Notes: generated by a model from the letters alone, not told the origin. Shown: positions 1-14,462, counted from the first letter of the stretch. The stretch: 29,469 bases of DNA from Utricularia gibba (GCA_002189035.1 NEEC01000096.1:1-29469); one strand, 5' to 3'. Made by a program: numbers and translations.

Positions 1-3000
1 TTTCCATCTTGATCGCATATCCGATGAAGTTTGACACCATATGTTTTGGCTGTTGATTGATTCAATTAGTTGCCATGATACTTCTGATTCTTGATGCACC
101 ATTCCCATACACCATGTCTCTAGTGGCTATTTGATTCTTTTTGCCGTGTATCTTGTTTGCATCAATTTCGAGAACGAGAAGCACAATATTAAACGCAGCC
201 ACCAAGAAGGACACGTAAGACACTTTTCGTTGTGGTTTGTTTTTAATATGTCCACAGTTATCGACAAACGAAACTCCAAATTATACTACTTGGAGCTCGA
301 ATCGGGCTTCCCAATGGTGTGCTATGAAGAGTTAGGATCTGCATGTTTTGGAAGAGGTGCTTCGTGGACCAGGATGTGCGACCTAGTCATTTCATTGCGC
401 ATCACCATTCGGGGTGCAGCCAAAAACATGCACTGGATTCGTTAAAAGTAAACATTTTTGCGTACCTGGAGTATAATAGTGTTGGGATAAGTGATGCCAC
501 GAAATTCATGATGTAACATGTGACTTTTTCCATCTTGATCGCATATCCGATGAAGTTTGACACCATATGTTTTGGTGTTGATTGATTCAATTAGTTGCCA
601 TGATACTTCTGATTCTTGATGCACCATTCCCATACACCATGTCTCTAGTGGCTATTTGATTCTTTTGCCGTGTATCTTGTTTGCATCAATTTCGAGAACG
701 AGAAGCACAATATTAAACGCAGCCACCAAGGAAGGACACGTAAGACACTTTTCGTTGTGGTTTGTTTTTTAATATGTCCACAGTTATCGGACAAACGAAA
801 CTCCAAATTATACTACTTGGAGCTCGAATCGGGCTTCCCAATGGTGTGCTATGAAGAGTTAGGATCTGCATGTTTTGGAAGAGGTGCTTCGTAGACCAGG
901 ATGTGCGACCTAGTCATTTCATTGCGCATCACCATTCGGGGTGCAGCCTAAAATCACACGTGCACTGGATTCGTTAAAAGTAAACATTTTGCATACCTGA
1001 GTATACAATAGTGTTTGGATAAGTGATGCCACGAAATTCATGATGTAACATGTGACTTTTTTCCATCTTGATCGCATATCCGATGAAGTTTGACACCATA
1101 TGTTTTGGCTGTTGATTGATGCAATTAGTTGCTATGATACTTCTGATTCTTGATGCACCATTCCCTTACACCATGTCTCTAGTGGCTATTTGATTCTTTT
1201 GCCGTGTATCTTGTTTGCATCAATTTCGAGAACGAGAAGCACATATTAAACGCAGCCACCAAGGAAGGACACGTAAGACACTTTTCGTTGTGGTTTGTTT
1301 TTAATATGTCCAAGTTATGGACAAACGAAACTCCAAATTATACTACTTGGAGCTCGAATCGGGCTTCCCAATGGTGTGCTATGAAGAGTTAGCATCTGCA
1401 TGTTTTGGAAGAGGTGCTTCGTGGACCAGGATGTGCGACCTAGTCATTTCATTGCGCATCACCATTCGGGGTGCAGCCTAAAAATCACACGTGCACTGGA
1501 TTCGTTAAAAGTAAAATTTTTGCGTACCTGGAGTATAATAGTGTTGGGATAAGTGATGCCACGAAATTCATGATGTAACATGTGACTTTTTTCCATCTTG
1601 ATCGCATATCCGATGAAGTTTGACACCATATGTTTTGGCTGTTGATTGATCAATTAGTTGCCATGATACTTCTGATTCTTGATGCACCATTCCCATACAC
1701 CATGTCTCTAGTGGCTATTTGATTCTTTTGCCGTGTATTGTTTGCATCAATTTCGAGAACGAGAAGCACAATATTAAACGCAGCCACCAAGGAAGGACAC
1801 GTAAGACACTTTTCGTTGTGGTTTGTTTTTAATATGTCCACAGTTATCGGACAAACGAAACTCCAAATTATACTACTTGGAGCTCGAATCGGGCTTCCCA
1901 ATGGTGTGCTATGAAGAGTTAGGATCTGCATGTTTTGGAAGAGGTGCTTCGTGGACCAGGATGTGCGACCTAGTCATTTCATTGCGCATCACCATTCGGG
2001 GTGCAGCCTAAAAATCACACGTGCACTGGATTCGTTAAAAGTAAACATTTTGCGTACCTGGAGTATAATAGTGTTGGGATAAGTGATGCCACGAAATTCA
2101 TGATGTAACATGTGACTTTTTTCCATCTTGATCGCATATCCGATGAAGTTTGACACCATATGTTTTGGCTGTTGATTGATTCAATTAGTTGCCATGATAC
2201 TTCTGATTCTTGATGCACCATTCCCATACACCATGTCTCTAGTGGCTATTTGATTCTTTTGCCGTGTATCTTGTTGCATCAATTTCGAGAACGAGAAGCA
2301 CAATATTAAACGCAGCCACCAAGGAAGGACACGTAAGACACTTTTCGTTGTGGTTTGTTTTTAATATGTCCACAGTTATCGGACAAACGAAACTCCAAAT
2401 TATACTACTTGGAGCTCGAATCGGGCTTCCCAATGGTGTGCTATGAAGAGTTAGGATCTGCATGTTTTGGAAGAGGTGCTTCGTGGACCAGGATGTGCGA
2501 CCTAGTCATTTCATTGCGCATCACCATTCGGGGTGCAGCCTAAAAATCACACGTGCACTGGATTCGTTAAAAGTAAACATTTTTGCGTACCTGGAGTATA
2601 ATAGTGTTGGGATAAGTGATGCCACGAAATTCATGATGTAACATGTGACTTTTTTCCATCTTGATCGCATATCCGATGAAGTTTGACACCATATGTTTTG
2701 GCTGTTGATTGATTCAATTAGTTGCCATGATACTTCTGATTCTTGATGCACCATTCCCATACACCATGTCTCTAGTGGCTATTTGATTCTTTTGCCGTGT
2801 ATCTTGTTTGCATCAATTTCGAGAACGAGAAGCACAATATTAAACGCAGCCACCAAGGAAGGACACGTAAGACACTTTTCGTTGTGGTTTGTTTTTAATA
2901 TGTCCACAGTTATCGGACAAACGAAACTCCAAATTATACTACTTGGAGCTCGAATCGGGCTTCCCAATGGTGTGCTATGAAGAGTTAGGATCTGCATGTT

Positions 3001-3301
3001 TTGGAAGAGGTGCTTCGTGACCAGGATGTGCGACCTAGTCATTTCATTGCGCATCACCATTCGGGGTGCAGCCTAAAAATCACACGTGCACTGGATTTGT
3101 TAAAAATAAATATTTACGCATACCTGAGTATACAACAGTGTTGGGATAAGTGATGCCACGAAATTCATGATGTAACATGTGACTTTTTTCCATCTTGATC
3201 GCATATCCGATGAAGTTTGACACCATATGTTTTGGCTGTTGATTGATGCAATTAGTTGCTATGATACTTCTGATTCTTGATGCACCATTCCCATACACCA
3301 T

Positions 3302-3834
3302 GTCTCTAGTGGCTATTTGATTCTTTTGCCGTGTATCCCTTTGCATCAATTTCGAGAACGAGAAGCACAATATTAAACGCAGCCACCAAGGAAGGACACG
3401 TAAGACACTTTTCGTTGTGGTTTGTTTTTAATATGTCCACAGTTATCGGACAAACGAAACTCCAAATTATACTACTTGGAGCTCGAATCGGGCTTCCCAA
3501 TGGTGTGCTATGAAGAGTTAGGATCTGCATGTTTTGGAAGAGGTGCTTCGTGGACCAGGATGTGCGACCTAGTCATTTCATTGCGCATCACCATTCGGGG
3601 TGCAGCCTAAAAATCACACGTGCACTGGATTCGTTAAAAGTAAACATTTTTGCGTACCTGGAGTATAATAGTGTTGGGATAAGTGATGCCACGAAATTCA
3701 TGATGTAACATGTGACTTTTTTCCATCTTGATCGCATATCCGATGAAGTTTGACACCATATGTTTTGGCTGTTGATTGATTCAATTAGTTGCCATGATAC
3801 TTCTGATTCTTGATGCACCATTCCCATACACCAT
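3302..3834 (+). repeat. Representative odd (canonical) A monomer, M7, 533 bp
   Basis: This copy shows the canonical plan. After gtctctagtgg and gattcttttgccgtgtatc comes the indel hotspot just before gcatcaatttcg. Conserved blocks follow: the aaacgcagccaccaagg stretch, a gtttgtttttaatatgtcc AT-rich stretch, a short inverted repeat (arms ctccaa and ttggag), gcttcccaatgg, a catgttttggaagagg block, and ggggtgcagcctaaaaatc. Next is a cacgtg palindrome, then the dimer-defining segment with cctggagtata at 3657, then gccacgaaattcatgatg, the cttttttcc T-tract, gatcgcatatccgatgaag, and the block ending in ttgatgcacc. I see no internal subrepeat that would make the 533-bp unit a simple trimer of a shorter satellite. 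The cacgtg core resembles a plant G-box, but one short palindrome in a satellite is not evidence of transcription. Confidence 0.9.
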
Positions 3835-3870
3835 GTCTCTAGTGGCTATTTGATTCTTTTGCCGTGTATC

Positions 3871-3876
3871 TTGTTT
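3871..3876 (+). other. Indel hotspot (VR2), representative site
   Basis: Between the constant flanks gccgtgtatc and gcatcaatttcg the sequence changes from copy to copy: ttgttt, ttgtt, ttttt, tttt, ttt, ccttt and, in array B, catttt-like ccattt or cattt forms and one longer filler. Equivalent sites lie about 35 bp after each monomer start. The flanks are almost always unchanged, so variation is focused at one point. It is the main reason monomer lengths scatter within arrays A and B. Confidence 0.75.
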
Positions 3877-3993
3877 GCATCAATTTCGAGAACGAGAAGC
3901 ACAATATTAAACGCAGCCACCAAGGAAGGACACGTAAGACACTTTTCGTTGTGGTTTGTTTTTAATATGTCCACAGTTATCGGACAAACGAAA

Positions 3994-4015
3994 CTCCAAA
4001 TTATACTACTTGGAG
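3994..4015 (+). other. Short inverted repeat present in each monomer
   Basis: Arms ctccaa (3994-3999) and ttggag (4010-4015) are perfect reverse complements around a 10-base AT-rich spacer. The same structure is present in intact copies of both subfamilies, and it survives even in the diverged boundary at about 19290-19313. A six-base stem is short and could be chance, although its retention in the most scrambled region is notable. No function is claimed. Confidence 0.4.
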
Positions 4016-7000
4016 CTCGAATCGGGCTTCCCAATGGTGTGCTATGAAGAGTTAGGATCTGCATGTTTTGGAAGAGGTGCTTCGTGGACCAGGATGTGCG
4101 ACCTAGTCATTTCATTGCGCATCACCATTCGGGGTGCAGCCTAAAAATCACACGTGCACTGGATTCGTTAAAAGTAAACATTTTTGCGTACCTGAGTATA
4201 AACAGTGTTGGGATAAGTGATGCCACGAAATTCATGATGTAACATGTGACTTTTTTCCATCTTGATCGCATATCCGATGAAGTTTGACACCATATGTTTT
4301 GGCTGTTGATTGATTCAATTAGTTGCTATGATACTTCTGATTCTTGATGCACCATTCCCTTACACCATGTCTCTAGTGGCTATTTGATTCTTTTGCCGTG
4401 TATCTTTGCATCAATTTCGAGAACGAGAAGCACAATATTAAACGCAGCCACCAAGGAAGGACACGTAAGACACTTTTCGTTGTGGTTTGTTTTTAATATG
4501 TCCACAGTTATCGGACAAACGAAACTCCAAATTATACTACTTGGAGCTCGAATCGGGCTTCCCAATGGTGTGCTATGAAGAGTTAGGATCTGCATGTTTT
4601 GGAAGAGGTGCTTCGTGGACCAGGATGTGCGACCTAGTCATTTCATTGCGCATCACCATTCGGGGTGCAGCCTAAAAATCACACGTGCACTGGATTCGTT
4701 AAAAGTAAACATTTTTGCGTACCTGGAGTATAATAGTGTTGGGATAAGTGATGCCACGAAATTCATGATGTAACATGTGACTTTTTTCCATCTTGATCGC
4801 ATATCCGATGAAGTTTGACACCATATGTTTTGGCTGTTGATTGATTCAATTAGTTGCCATGATACTTCTGATTCTTGATGCACCATTCCCATACACCATG
4901 TCTCTAGTGGCTATTTGATTCTTTTGCCGTGTATCTTGTTTGCATCAATTTCGAGAACGAGAAGCACAATATTAAACGCAGCCACCAAGGAAGGACACGT
5001 AAGACACTTTTCGTTGTGGTTTGTTTTTAATATGTCCACAGTTATCGGACAAACGAAACTCCAAATTATACTACTTGGAGCTCGAATCGGGCTTCCCAAT
5101 GGTGTGCTATGAAGAGTTAGGATCTGCATGTTTTGGAAGAGGTGCTTCGTGGACCAGGATGTGCGACCTAGTCATTTCATTGCGCATCACCATTCGGGGT
5201 GCAGCCTAAAAATCACACGTGCACTGGATTTGTTAAAAATAAATTTTACGCATACCTGAGTATACAACAGTGTTGGGATAAGTGATGCCACGAAATTCAT
5301 GATGTAACATGTGACTTTTTTCCATCTTGATCGCATATCCGATGAAGTTTGACACCATATGTTTTGGCTGTTGATTGATTCAATTAGTTGCCATGATACT
5401 TCTGATTCTTGATGCACCATTCCCATACACCATGTCTCTAGTGGCTATTGATTCTTTTGCCGTGTATCTTTGCATCAATTTCGAGAACGAGAAGCACATA
5501 TTAAACGCAGCCACCAAGGAAGGACACGTAAGACACTTTTCGTTGTGGTTTGTTTTTAATATGTCCACAGTTATGGACAAACGAAACTCCAAATTATACT
5601 ACTTGGAGCTCGAATCGGGCTTCCCAATGGTGTGCTATGAAGAGTTAGGATCTGCATGTTTTGGAAGAGGTGCTTCGTGGACCAGGATGTGCGACCTAGT
5701 CATTTCATTGCGCATCACCATTCGGGGTGCAGCCTAAAAATCACACGTGCACTGGATTCGTTAAAAGTAAACATTTTTGCGTACCTGGAGTATAATAGTG
5801 TTGGGATAAGTGATGCCACGAAATTCATGATGTAACATGTGACTTTTTTCCATCTTGATCGCATATCCGATGAAGTTTGACACCATATGTTTTGGCTGTT
5901 GATTGATTCAATTAGTTGCCATGATACTTCTGATTCTTGATGCACCATTCCCATACACCATGTCTCTAGTGGCTATTTGATTCTTTTGCCGTGTATCTTG
6001 TTTGCATCAATTTCGAGAACGAGAAGCACAATATTAAACGCAGCCACCAAGGAAGGACACGTAAGACACTTTTCGTTGTGGTTTGTTTTTAATATGTCCA
6101 CAGTTATCGGACAAACGAAACTCCAAATTATACTACTTGGAGCTCGAATCGGGCTTCCCAATGGTGTGCTATGAAGAGTTAGGATCTGCATGTTTTGGAA
6201 GAGGTGCTTCGTGGACCAGGATGTGCGACCTAGTCATTTCATTGCGCATCACCATTCGGGGTGCAGCCTAAAAATCACACGTGCACTGGATTCGTTAAAA
6301 GTAAACATTTTTGCGTACCTGAGTATAATAGTGTTGGGATAAGTGATGCCACGAAATTCATGATGTAACATGTGACTTTTTTCCATCTTGATCGCATATC
6401 CGATGAAGTTTGACACCATATGTTTTGGCTGTTGATTGATTCAATTAGTTGCCATGATACTTCTGATTCTTGATGCACCATTCCCATACACCATGTCTCT
6501 AGTGGCTATTTGATTCTTTTGCCGTGTATCTTTTGCATCAATTTCGAGAACGAGAAGCACAATATTAAACGCAGCCACCAAGGAAGGACACGTAAGACAC
6601 TTTTCGTTGTGGTTTGTTTTTAATATGTCCACAGTTATCGGACAAACGAAACTCCAAATTATACTACTTGGAGCTCGAATCGGGCTTCCCAATGGTGTGC
6701 TATGAAGAGTTAGGATCTGCATGTTTTGGAAGAGGTGCTTCGTGGACCAGGATGTGCGACCTAGTCATTTCATTGCGCATCACCATTCGGGGTGCAGCCT
6801 AAAAATCACACGTGCACTGGATTCGTTAAAAGTAAACATTTTTGCGTACCTGGAGTATAATAGTGTTGGGATAAGTGATGCCACGAAATTCATGATGTAA
6901 CATGTGACTTTTTTCCATCTTGATCGCATATCCGATGAAGTTTGACACCATATGTTTTGGCTGTTGATTGATTCAATTAGTTGCCATGATACTTCTGATT

Positions 7001-10000
7001 CTTGATGCACCATTCCCATACACCATGTCTCTAGTGGCTATTTGATTCTTTTGCCGTGTATCTTTTTGCATCAATTTCGAGAACGAGAAGCACAATATTA
7101 AACGCAGCCACCAAGGAAGGACACGTAAGACACTTTTCGTTGTGGTTTGTTTTTAATATGTCCACAGTTATCGGACAAACGAAACTCCAAATTATACTAC
7201 TTGGAGCTCGAATCGGGCTTCCCAATGGTGTGCTATGAAGAGTTAGGATCTGCATGTTTTGGAAGAGGTGCTTCGTGGACCAGGATGTGCGACCTAGTCA
7301 TTTCATTGCGCATCACCATTCGGGGTGCAGCCTAAAAATCACACGTGCACTGGATTCGTTAAAAATAAATATTTACGCATACCTGAGTATATAGTGTTGG
7401 GATAAGTGATGCCACGAAATTCATGATGTAACATGTGACTTTTTTCCATCTTGATCGCATATCCGATGAAGTTTGACACCATATGTTTTGGCTGTTGATT
7501 GATTCAATTAGTTGCCATGATACTTCTGATTCTTGATGCACCATTCCCATACACCATGTCTCTAGTGGCTATTTGATTCTTTTGCCGTGTATCTTTGCAT
7601 CAATTTCGAGAACGAGAAGCACAATATTAAACGCAGCCACCAAGGAAGGACACGTAAGACACTTTTCGTTGTGGTTTGTTTTTAATATGTCCACAGTTAT
7701 CGGACAAACGAAACTCCAAATTATACTACTTGGAGCTCGAATCGGGCTTCCCAATGGTGTGCTATGAAGAGTTAGGATCTGCATGTTTTGGAAGAGGTGC
7801 TTCGTGACCAGGATGTGCGACCTAGTCATTTCATTGCGCATCACCATTCGGGGTGCAGCCTAAAAATCACACGTGCACTGGATTCGTTAAAAGTAAACAT
7901 TTTTGCGTACCTGGAGTATAATAGTGTTGGGATAAGTGATGCCACGAAATTCATGATGTAACATGTGACTTTTTTCCATCTTGATCGCATATCCGATGAA
8001 GTTTGACACCATATGTTTTGGCTGTTGATTGATTCAATTAGTTGCCATGATACTTCTGATTCTTGATGCACCATTCCCATACACCATGTCTCTAGTGGCT
8101 ATTTGATTCTTTTGCCGTGTATCTTGTTTGCATCAATTTCGAGAACGAGAAGCACAATATTAAACGCAGCCACCAAGGAAGGACACGTAAGACACTTTTC
8201 GTTGTGGTTTGTTTTTAATATGTCCACAGTTATCGGACAAACGAAACTCCAAATTATACTACTTGGAGCTCGAATCGGGCTTCCCAATGGTGTGCTATGA
8301 AGAGTTAGGATCTGCATGTTTTGGAAGAGGTGCTTCGTGGACCAGGATGTGCGACCTAGTCATTTCATTGCGCATCACCATTCGGGGTGCAGCCTAAAAA
8401 TCACACGTGCACTGGATTTGTTAAAATAAACATTTACGCATACCTGAGTATACAACAGTGTTGGGATAAGTGATGCCACGAAATTCATGATGTAACATGT
8501 GACTTTTTTCCATCTTGATCGCATATCCGATGAAGTTTGACACCATATGTTTTGGCTGTTGATTGATTCAATTAGTTGCTATGATACTTCTGATTCTTGA
8601 TGCACCATTCCCATACACCATGTCTCTAGTGGCTATTTGATTCTTTTGCCGTGTATCTTGTTTGCATCAATTTCGAGAACGAGAAGCACAATATTAAACG
8701 CAGCCACCAAGGAAGGACACGTAAGACACTTTTCGTTGTGGTTTGTTTTTAATATGTCCACAGTTATCGGACAAACGAAACTCCAAATTATACTACTTGG
8801 AGCTCGAATCGGGCTTCCCAATGGTGTGCTATGAAGAGTTAGGATCTGCATGTTTTGGAAGAGGTGCTTCGTGGACCAGGATGTGCGACCTAGTCATTTC
8901 ATTGCGCATCACCATTCGGGGTGCAGCCTAAAAATCACACGTGCACTGGATTCGTTAAAAGTAAACATTTTTGCGTACCTGGAGTATAATAGTGTTGGGA
9001 TAAGTGATGCCACGAAATTCATGATGTAACATGTGACTTTTTTCCATCTTGATCGCATATCCGATGAAGTTTGACACCATATGTTTTGGCTGTTGATTGA
9101 TTCAATTAGTTGCCATGATACTTCTGATTCTTGATGCACCATTCCCATACACCATGTCTCTAGTGGCTATTTGATTCTTTTGCCGTGTATCTTTTTGCAT
9201 CAATTTCGAGAACGAGAAGCACAATATTAAACGCAGCCACCAAGGAAGGACACGTAAGACACTTTTCGTTGTGGTTTGTTTTTAATATGTCCACAGTTAT
9301 CGGACAAACGAAACTCCAAATTATACTACTTGGAGCTCGAATCGGGCTTCCCAATGGTGTGCTATGAAGAGTTAGGATCTGCATGTTTTGGAAGAGGTGC
9401 TTCGTGGACCAGGATGTGCGACCTAGTCATTTCATTGCGCATCACCATTCGGGGTGCAGCCTAAAAATCACACGTGCACTGGATTCGTTAAAAATAAACA
9501 TTTGCGTACCTGAGTATACAGTGTTGGGATAAGTGATGCCACGAAATTCATGATGTAACATGTGACTTTTTTCCATCTTGATCGCATATCCGATGAAGTT
9601 TGACACCATATGTTTTGGCTGTTGATTGATTCAATTAGTTGCCATGATACTTCTGATTCTTGATGCACCATTCCCATACACCATGTCTCTAGTGGCTATT
9701 TGATTCTTTTGCCGTGTATCTTTGCATCAATTTCGAGAACGAGAAGCACAATATTAAACGCAGCCACCAAGGAAGGACACGTAAGACACTTTTCGTTGTG
9801 GTTTGTTTTTAATATGTCCACAGTTATCGGACAAACGAAACTCCAAATTATACTACTTGGAGCTCGAATCGGGCTTCCCAATGGTGTGCTATGAAGAGTT
9901 AGGATCTGCATGTTTTGGAAGAGGTGCTTCGTGGACCAGGATGTGCGACCTAGTCATTTCATTGCGCATCACCATTCGGGGTGCAGCCTAAAAATCACAC

Positions 10001-13000
10001 GTGCACTGGATTCGTTAAAAGTAAACATTTTTGCGTACCTGGAGTATAATAGTGTTGGGATAAGTGATGCCACGAAATTCATGATGTAACATGTGACTTT
10101 TTTCCATCTTGATCGCATATCCGATGAAGTTTGACACCATATGTTTTGGCTGTTGATTGATTCAATTAGTTGCCATGATACTTCTGATTCTTGATGCACC
10201 ATTCCCATACACCATGTCTCTAGTGGCTATTTGATTCTTTTGCCGTGTATCTTTTGCATCAATTTCGAGAACGAGAAGCACAATATTAAACGCAGCCACC
10301 AAGGAAGGACACGTAAGACACTTTTCGTTGTGGTTTGTTTTTAATATGTCCACAGTTATCGGACAAACGAAACTCCAAATTATACTACTTGGAGCTCGAA
10401 TCGGGCTTCCCAATGGTGTGCTATGAAGAGTTAGGATCTGCATGTTTTGGAAGAGGTGCTTCGTGGACCAGGATGTGCGACCTAGTCATTTCATTGCGCA
10501 TCACCATTCGGGGTGCAGCCTAAAAATCACACGTGCACTGGATTCGTTAAAAGTAAACATTTTTGCGTACCTGAGTATAAATAGTGTTGGGATAAGTGAT
10601 GCCACGAAATTCATGATGTAACATGTGACTTTTTTCCATCTTGATCGCATATCCGATGAAGTTTGACACCATATGTTTTGGCTGTTGATTGATTCAATTA
10701 GTTGCCATGATACTTCTGATTCTTGATGCACCATTCCCATACACCATGTCTCTAGTGGCTATTTGATTCTTTTGCCGTGTATCTTTTTGCATCAATTTCG
10801 AGAACGAGAAGCACAATATTAAACGCAGCCACCAAGGAAGGACACGTAAGACACTTTTCGTTGTGGTTTGTTTTTAATATGTCCACAGTTATCGGACAAA
10901 CGAAACTCCAAATTATACTACTTGGAGCTCGAATCGGGCTTCCCAATGGTGTGCTATGAAGAGTTAGGATCTGCATGTTTTGGAAGAGGTGCTTCGTGGA
11001 CCAGGATGTGCGACCTAGTCATTTCATTGCGCATCACCATTCGGGGTGCAGCCTAAAAATCACACGTGCACTGGATTCGTTAAAAGTAAACATTTTTGCG
11101 TACCTGGAGTATAATAGTGTTGGGATAAGTGATGCCACGAAATTCATGATGTAACATGTGACTTTTTTCCATCTTGATCGCATATCCGATGAAGTTTGAC
11201 ACCATATGTTTTGGCTGTTGATTGATGCAATTAGTTGCCATGATACTTCTGATTCTTGATGCACCATTCCCATACACCATGTCTCTAGTGGCTATTTGAT
11301 TCTTTTGCCGTGTATCTTGTTTGCATCAATTTCGAGAACGAGAAGCACAATATTAAACGCAGCCACCAAGGAAGGACACGTAAGACACTTTTCGTTGTGG
11401 TTTGTTTTTAATATGTCCACAGTTATCGGACAAACGAAACTCCAAATTATACTACTTGGAGCTCGAATCGGGCTTCCCAATGGTGTGCTATGAAGAGTTA
11501 GGATCTGCATGTTTTGGAAGAGGTGCTTCGTGGACCAGGATGTGCGACCTAGTCATTTCATTGCGCATCACCATTCGGGGTGCAGCCTAAAAATCACACG
11601 TGCACCGGATTCGTTAAAATAAACATTTATACCTGAGTATAATAGTGTTGGGATAAGTGATGCCACGAAATTCATGATGTAACATGTGACTTTTTTCCAT
11701 CTTGATCGCATATCCGATGAAGTTTGACACCATATGTTTTGGCTGTTGATTGATCAATTAGTTGCCATGATACTTCTGATTCTTGATGCACCATTCCCTT
11801 ACACCATGTCTCTAGTGGCTATTTGATTCTTTTGCCGTGTATCTTTGCATCAATTTCGAGAACGAGAAGCACAATATTAAACGCAGCCACCAAGGAAGGA
11901 CACGTAAGACACTTTTCGTTGTGGTTTGTTTTTAATATGTCCACAGTTATCGGACAAACGAAACTCCAAATTATACTACTTGGAGCTCGAATCGGGCTTC
12001 CCAATGGTGTGCTATGAAGAGTTAGGATCTGCATGTTTTGGAAGAGGTGCTTCGTGGACCAGGATGTGCGACATAGTCATTTCATTGCGCATCACCATTC
12101 GGGGTGCAGCCTAAAAATCACACGTGCACTGGATTCGTTAAAAGTAAACATTTTTGCGTACCTGGAGTATAATAGTGTTGGGATAAGTGATGCCACGAAA
12201 TTCATGATGTAACATGTGACTTTTTTCCATCTTGATCGCATATCCGATGAAGTTTGACACCATATGTTTTGGCTGTTGATTGATTCAATTAGTTGCCATG
12301 ATACTTCTGATTCTTGATGCACCATTCCCATACACCATGTCTCTAGTGGCTATTTGATTCTTTTGCCGTGTATCTTGTTTGCATCAATTTCGAGAACGAG
12401 AAGCACAATATTAAACGCAGCCACCAAGGAAGGACACGTAAGACACTTTTCGTTGTGGTTTGTTTTTAATATGTCCACAGTTATCGGACAAACGAAACTC
12501 CAAATTATACTACTTGGAGCTCGAATCGGGCTTCCCAATGGTGTGCTATGAAGAGTTAGGATCTGCATGTTTTGGAAGAGGTGCTTCGTGGACCAGGATG
12601 TGCGACCTAGTCATTTCATTGCGCATCACCATTCGGGGTGCAGCCTAAAAATCACACGTGCACTGGATTCGTTAAAAGTAAACATTTTTGCGTACCTGGA
12701 GTATAATAGTGTTGGGATAAGTGATGCCACGAAATTCATGATGTAACATGTGACTTTTTTCCATCTTGATCGCATATCCGATGAAGTTTGACACCATATG
12801 TTTTGGCTGTTGATTGATTCAATTAGTTGCCATGATACTTCTGATTCTTGATGCACCATTCCCATACACCATGTCTCTAGTGGCTATTTGATTCTTTTGC
12901 CGTGTATCTTGTTTGCATCAATTTCGAGAACGAGAAGCACAATATTAAACGCAGCCACCAAGGAAGGACACGTAAGACACTTTTCGTTGTGGTTTGTTTT

Positions 13001-14462
13001 TAATATGTCCACAGTTATCGGACAAACGAAACTCCAAATTATACTACTTGGAGCTCGAATCGGGCTTCCCAATGGTGTGCTATGAAGAGTTAGGATCTGC
13101 ATGTTTTGGAAGAGGTGCTTCGTGGACCAGGATGTGCGACCTAGTCATTTCATTGCGCATCACCATTCGGGGTGCAGCCTAAAAATCACACGTGCACTGG
13201 ATTCGTTAAAAGTAAACATTTTTGCGTACCTGGAGTATAATAGTGTTGGGATAAGTGATGCCACGAAATTCATGATGTAACATGTGACTTTTTTCCATCT
13301 TGATCGCATATCCGATGAAGTTTGACACCATATGTTTTGGCTGTTGATTGATTCAATTAGTTGCATGATACTTCTGATTCTTGATGCACCATTCCCTTAC
13401 ACCATGTCTCTAGTGGCTATTTGATTCTTTTGCCGTGTATCTTTGCATCAATTTCGAGAACGAGAAGCACATATTAAACGCAGCCACCAAGGAAGGACAC
13501 GTAAGACACTTTTCGTTGTGGTTTGTTTTTAATATGTCCACAGTTATCGGACAAACGAAACTCCAAATTATACTACTTGGAGCTCGAATCGGGCTTCCCA
13601 ATGGTGTGCTATGAAGAGTTAGATCTGCATGTTTTGGAAGAGGTGCTTCGTGGACCAGGATGTGCGACCTAGTCATTTCATTGCGCATCACCATTCGGGG
13701 TGCAGCCTAAAAATCACACGTGCACTGGATTCGTTAAAAGTAAATTTTTGCGTACCTGAGTATAATAGTGTTGGGATAAGTGATGCCACGAAATTCATGA
13801 TGTAACATGTGACTTTTTTCCATCTTGATCGCATATCCGATGAAGTTTGACACCATATGTTTTGGCTGTTGATTGATTCAATTAGTTGCCATGATACTTC
13901 TGATTCTTGATGCACCATTCCCATACACCATGTCTCTAGTGGCTATTTGATTCTTTTGCCGTGTATCTTTTGCATCAATTTCGAGAACGAGAAGCACATA
14001 TTAAACGCAGCCACCAAGGAAGGACACGTAAGACACTTTTCGTTGTGGTTTGTTTTTAATATGTCCACAGTTATCGGACAAACGAAACTCCAAATTATAC
14101 TACTTGGAGCTCGAATCGGGCTTCCCAATGGTGTGCTATGAAGAGTTAGGATCTGCATGTTTTGGAAGAGGTGCTTCGTGGACCAGGATGTGCGACCTAG
14201 TCATTTCATTGCGCATCACCATTCGGGGTGCAGCCTAAAAATCACACGTGCACTGGATTCGTTAAAAGTAAACATTTTTGCGTACCTGGAGTATAATAGT
14301 GTTGGGATAAGTGATGCCACGAAATTCATGATGTAACATGTGACTTTTTTCCATCTTGATCGCATATCCGATGAAGTTTGACACCATATGTTTTGGCTGT
14401 TGATTGATTCAATTAGTTGCCATGATACTTCTGATTCTTGATGCACCATTCCCATACACCAT

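Larger units (their letters stand above)
3835..4368 (+). repeat. Representative even (variant) A monomer, M8, 534 bp
   Basis: M8 partners M7 in the dimer. It differs mainly in the dimer-defining segment (cctgagtataaacag from 4191), the longer ttgttt form at the indel hotspot (3871-3876), and ttgctatg in place of ttgccatg at 4325. It ends with ccattccctta rather than ccattcccata, a variant also found at the ends of M2, M22 and M25. Base count by hand gives about 220 G+C in 534 bp and 20 CpG on the + strand, against roughly 22-23 expected from composition, so CpG is not depleted. Confidence 0.88.

Noticed and set aside
3951-3968. CENP-B-box-like word near ttttcgttgtggtttg
   Set aside because: It shares only the ttcg start with the box; the essential A and the CGGG end are absent, so it is not a CENP-B site.
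4151-4156. cacgtg palindrome in each monomer as a G-box or E-box promoter element
   Set aside because: A six-base palindrome in a homogenised repeat is expected by chance and is accompanied by no core promoter or gene.
5375-5737. 120-codon plus-strand frame as a possible gene
   Set aside because: It is open only because two one- to few-base deletions in M11 fuse frames that are separate in other copies.
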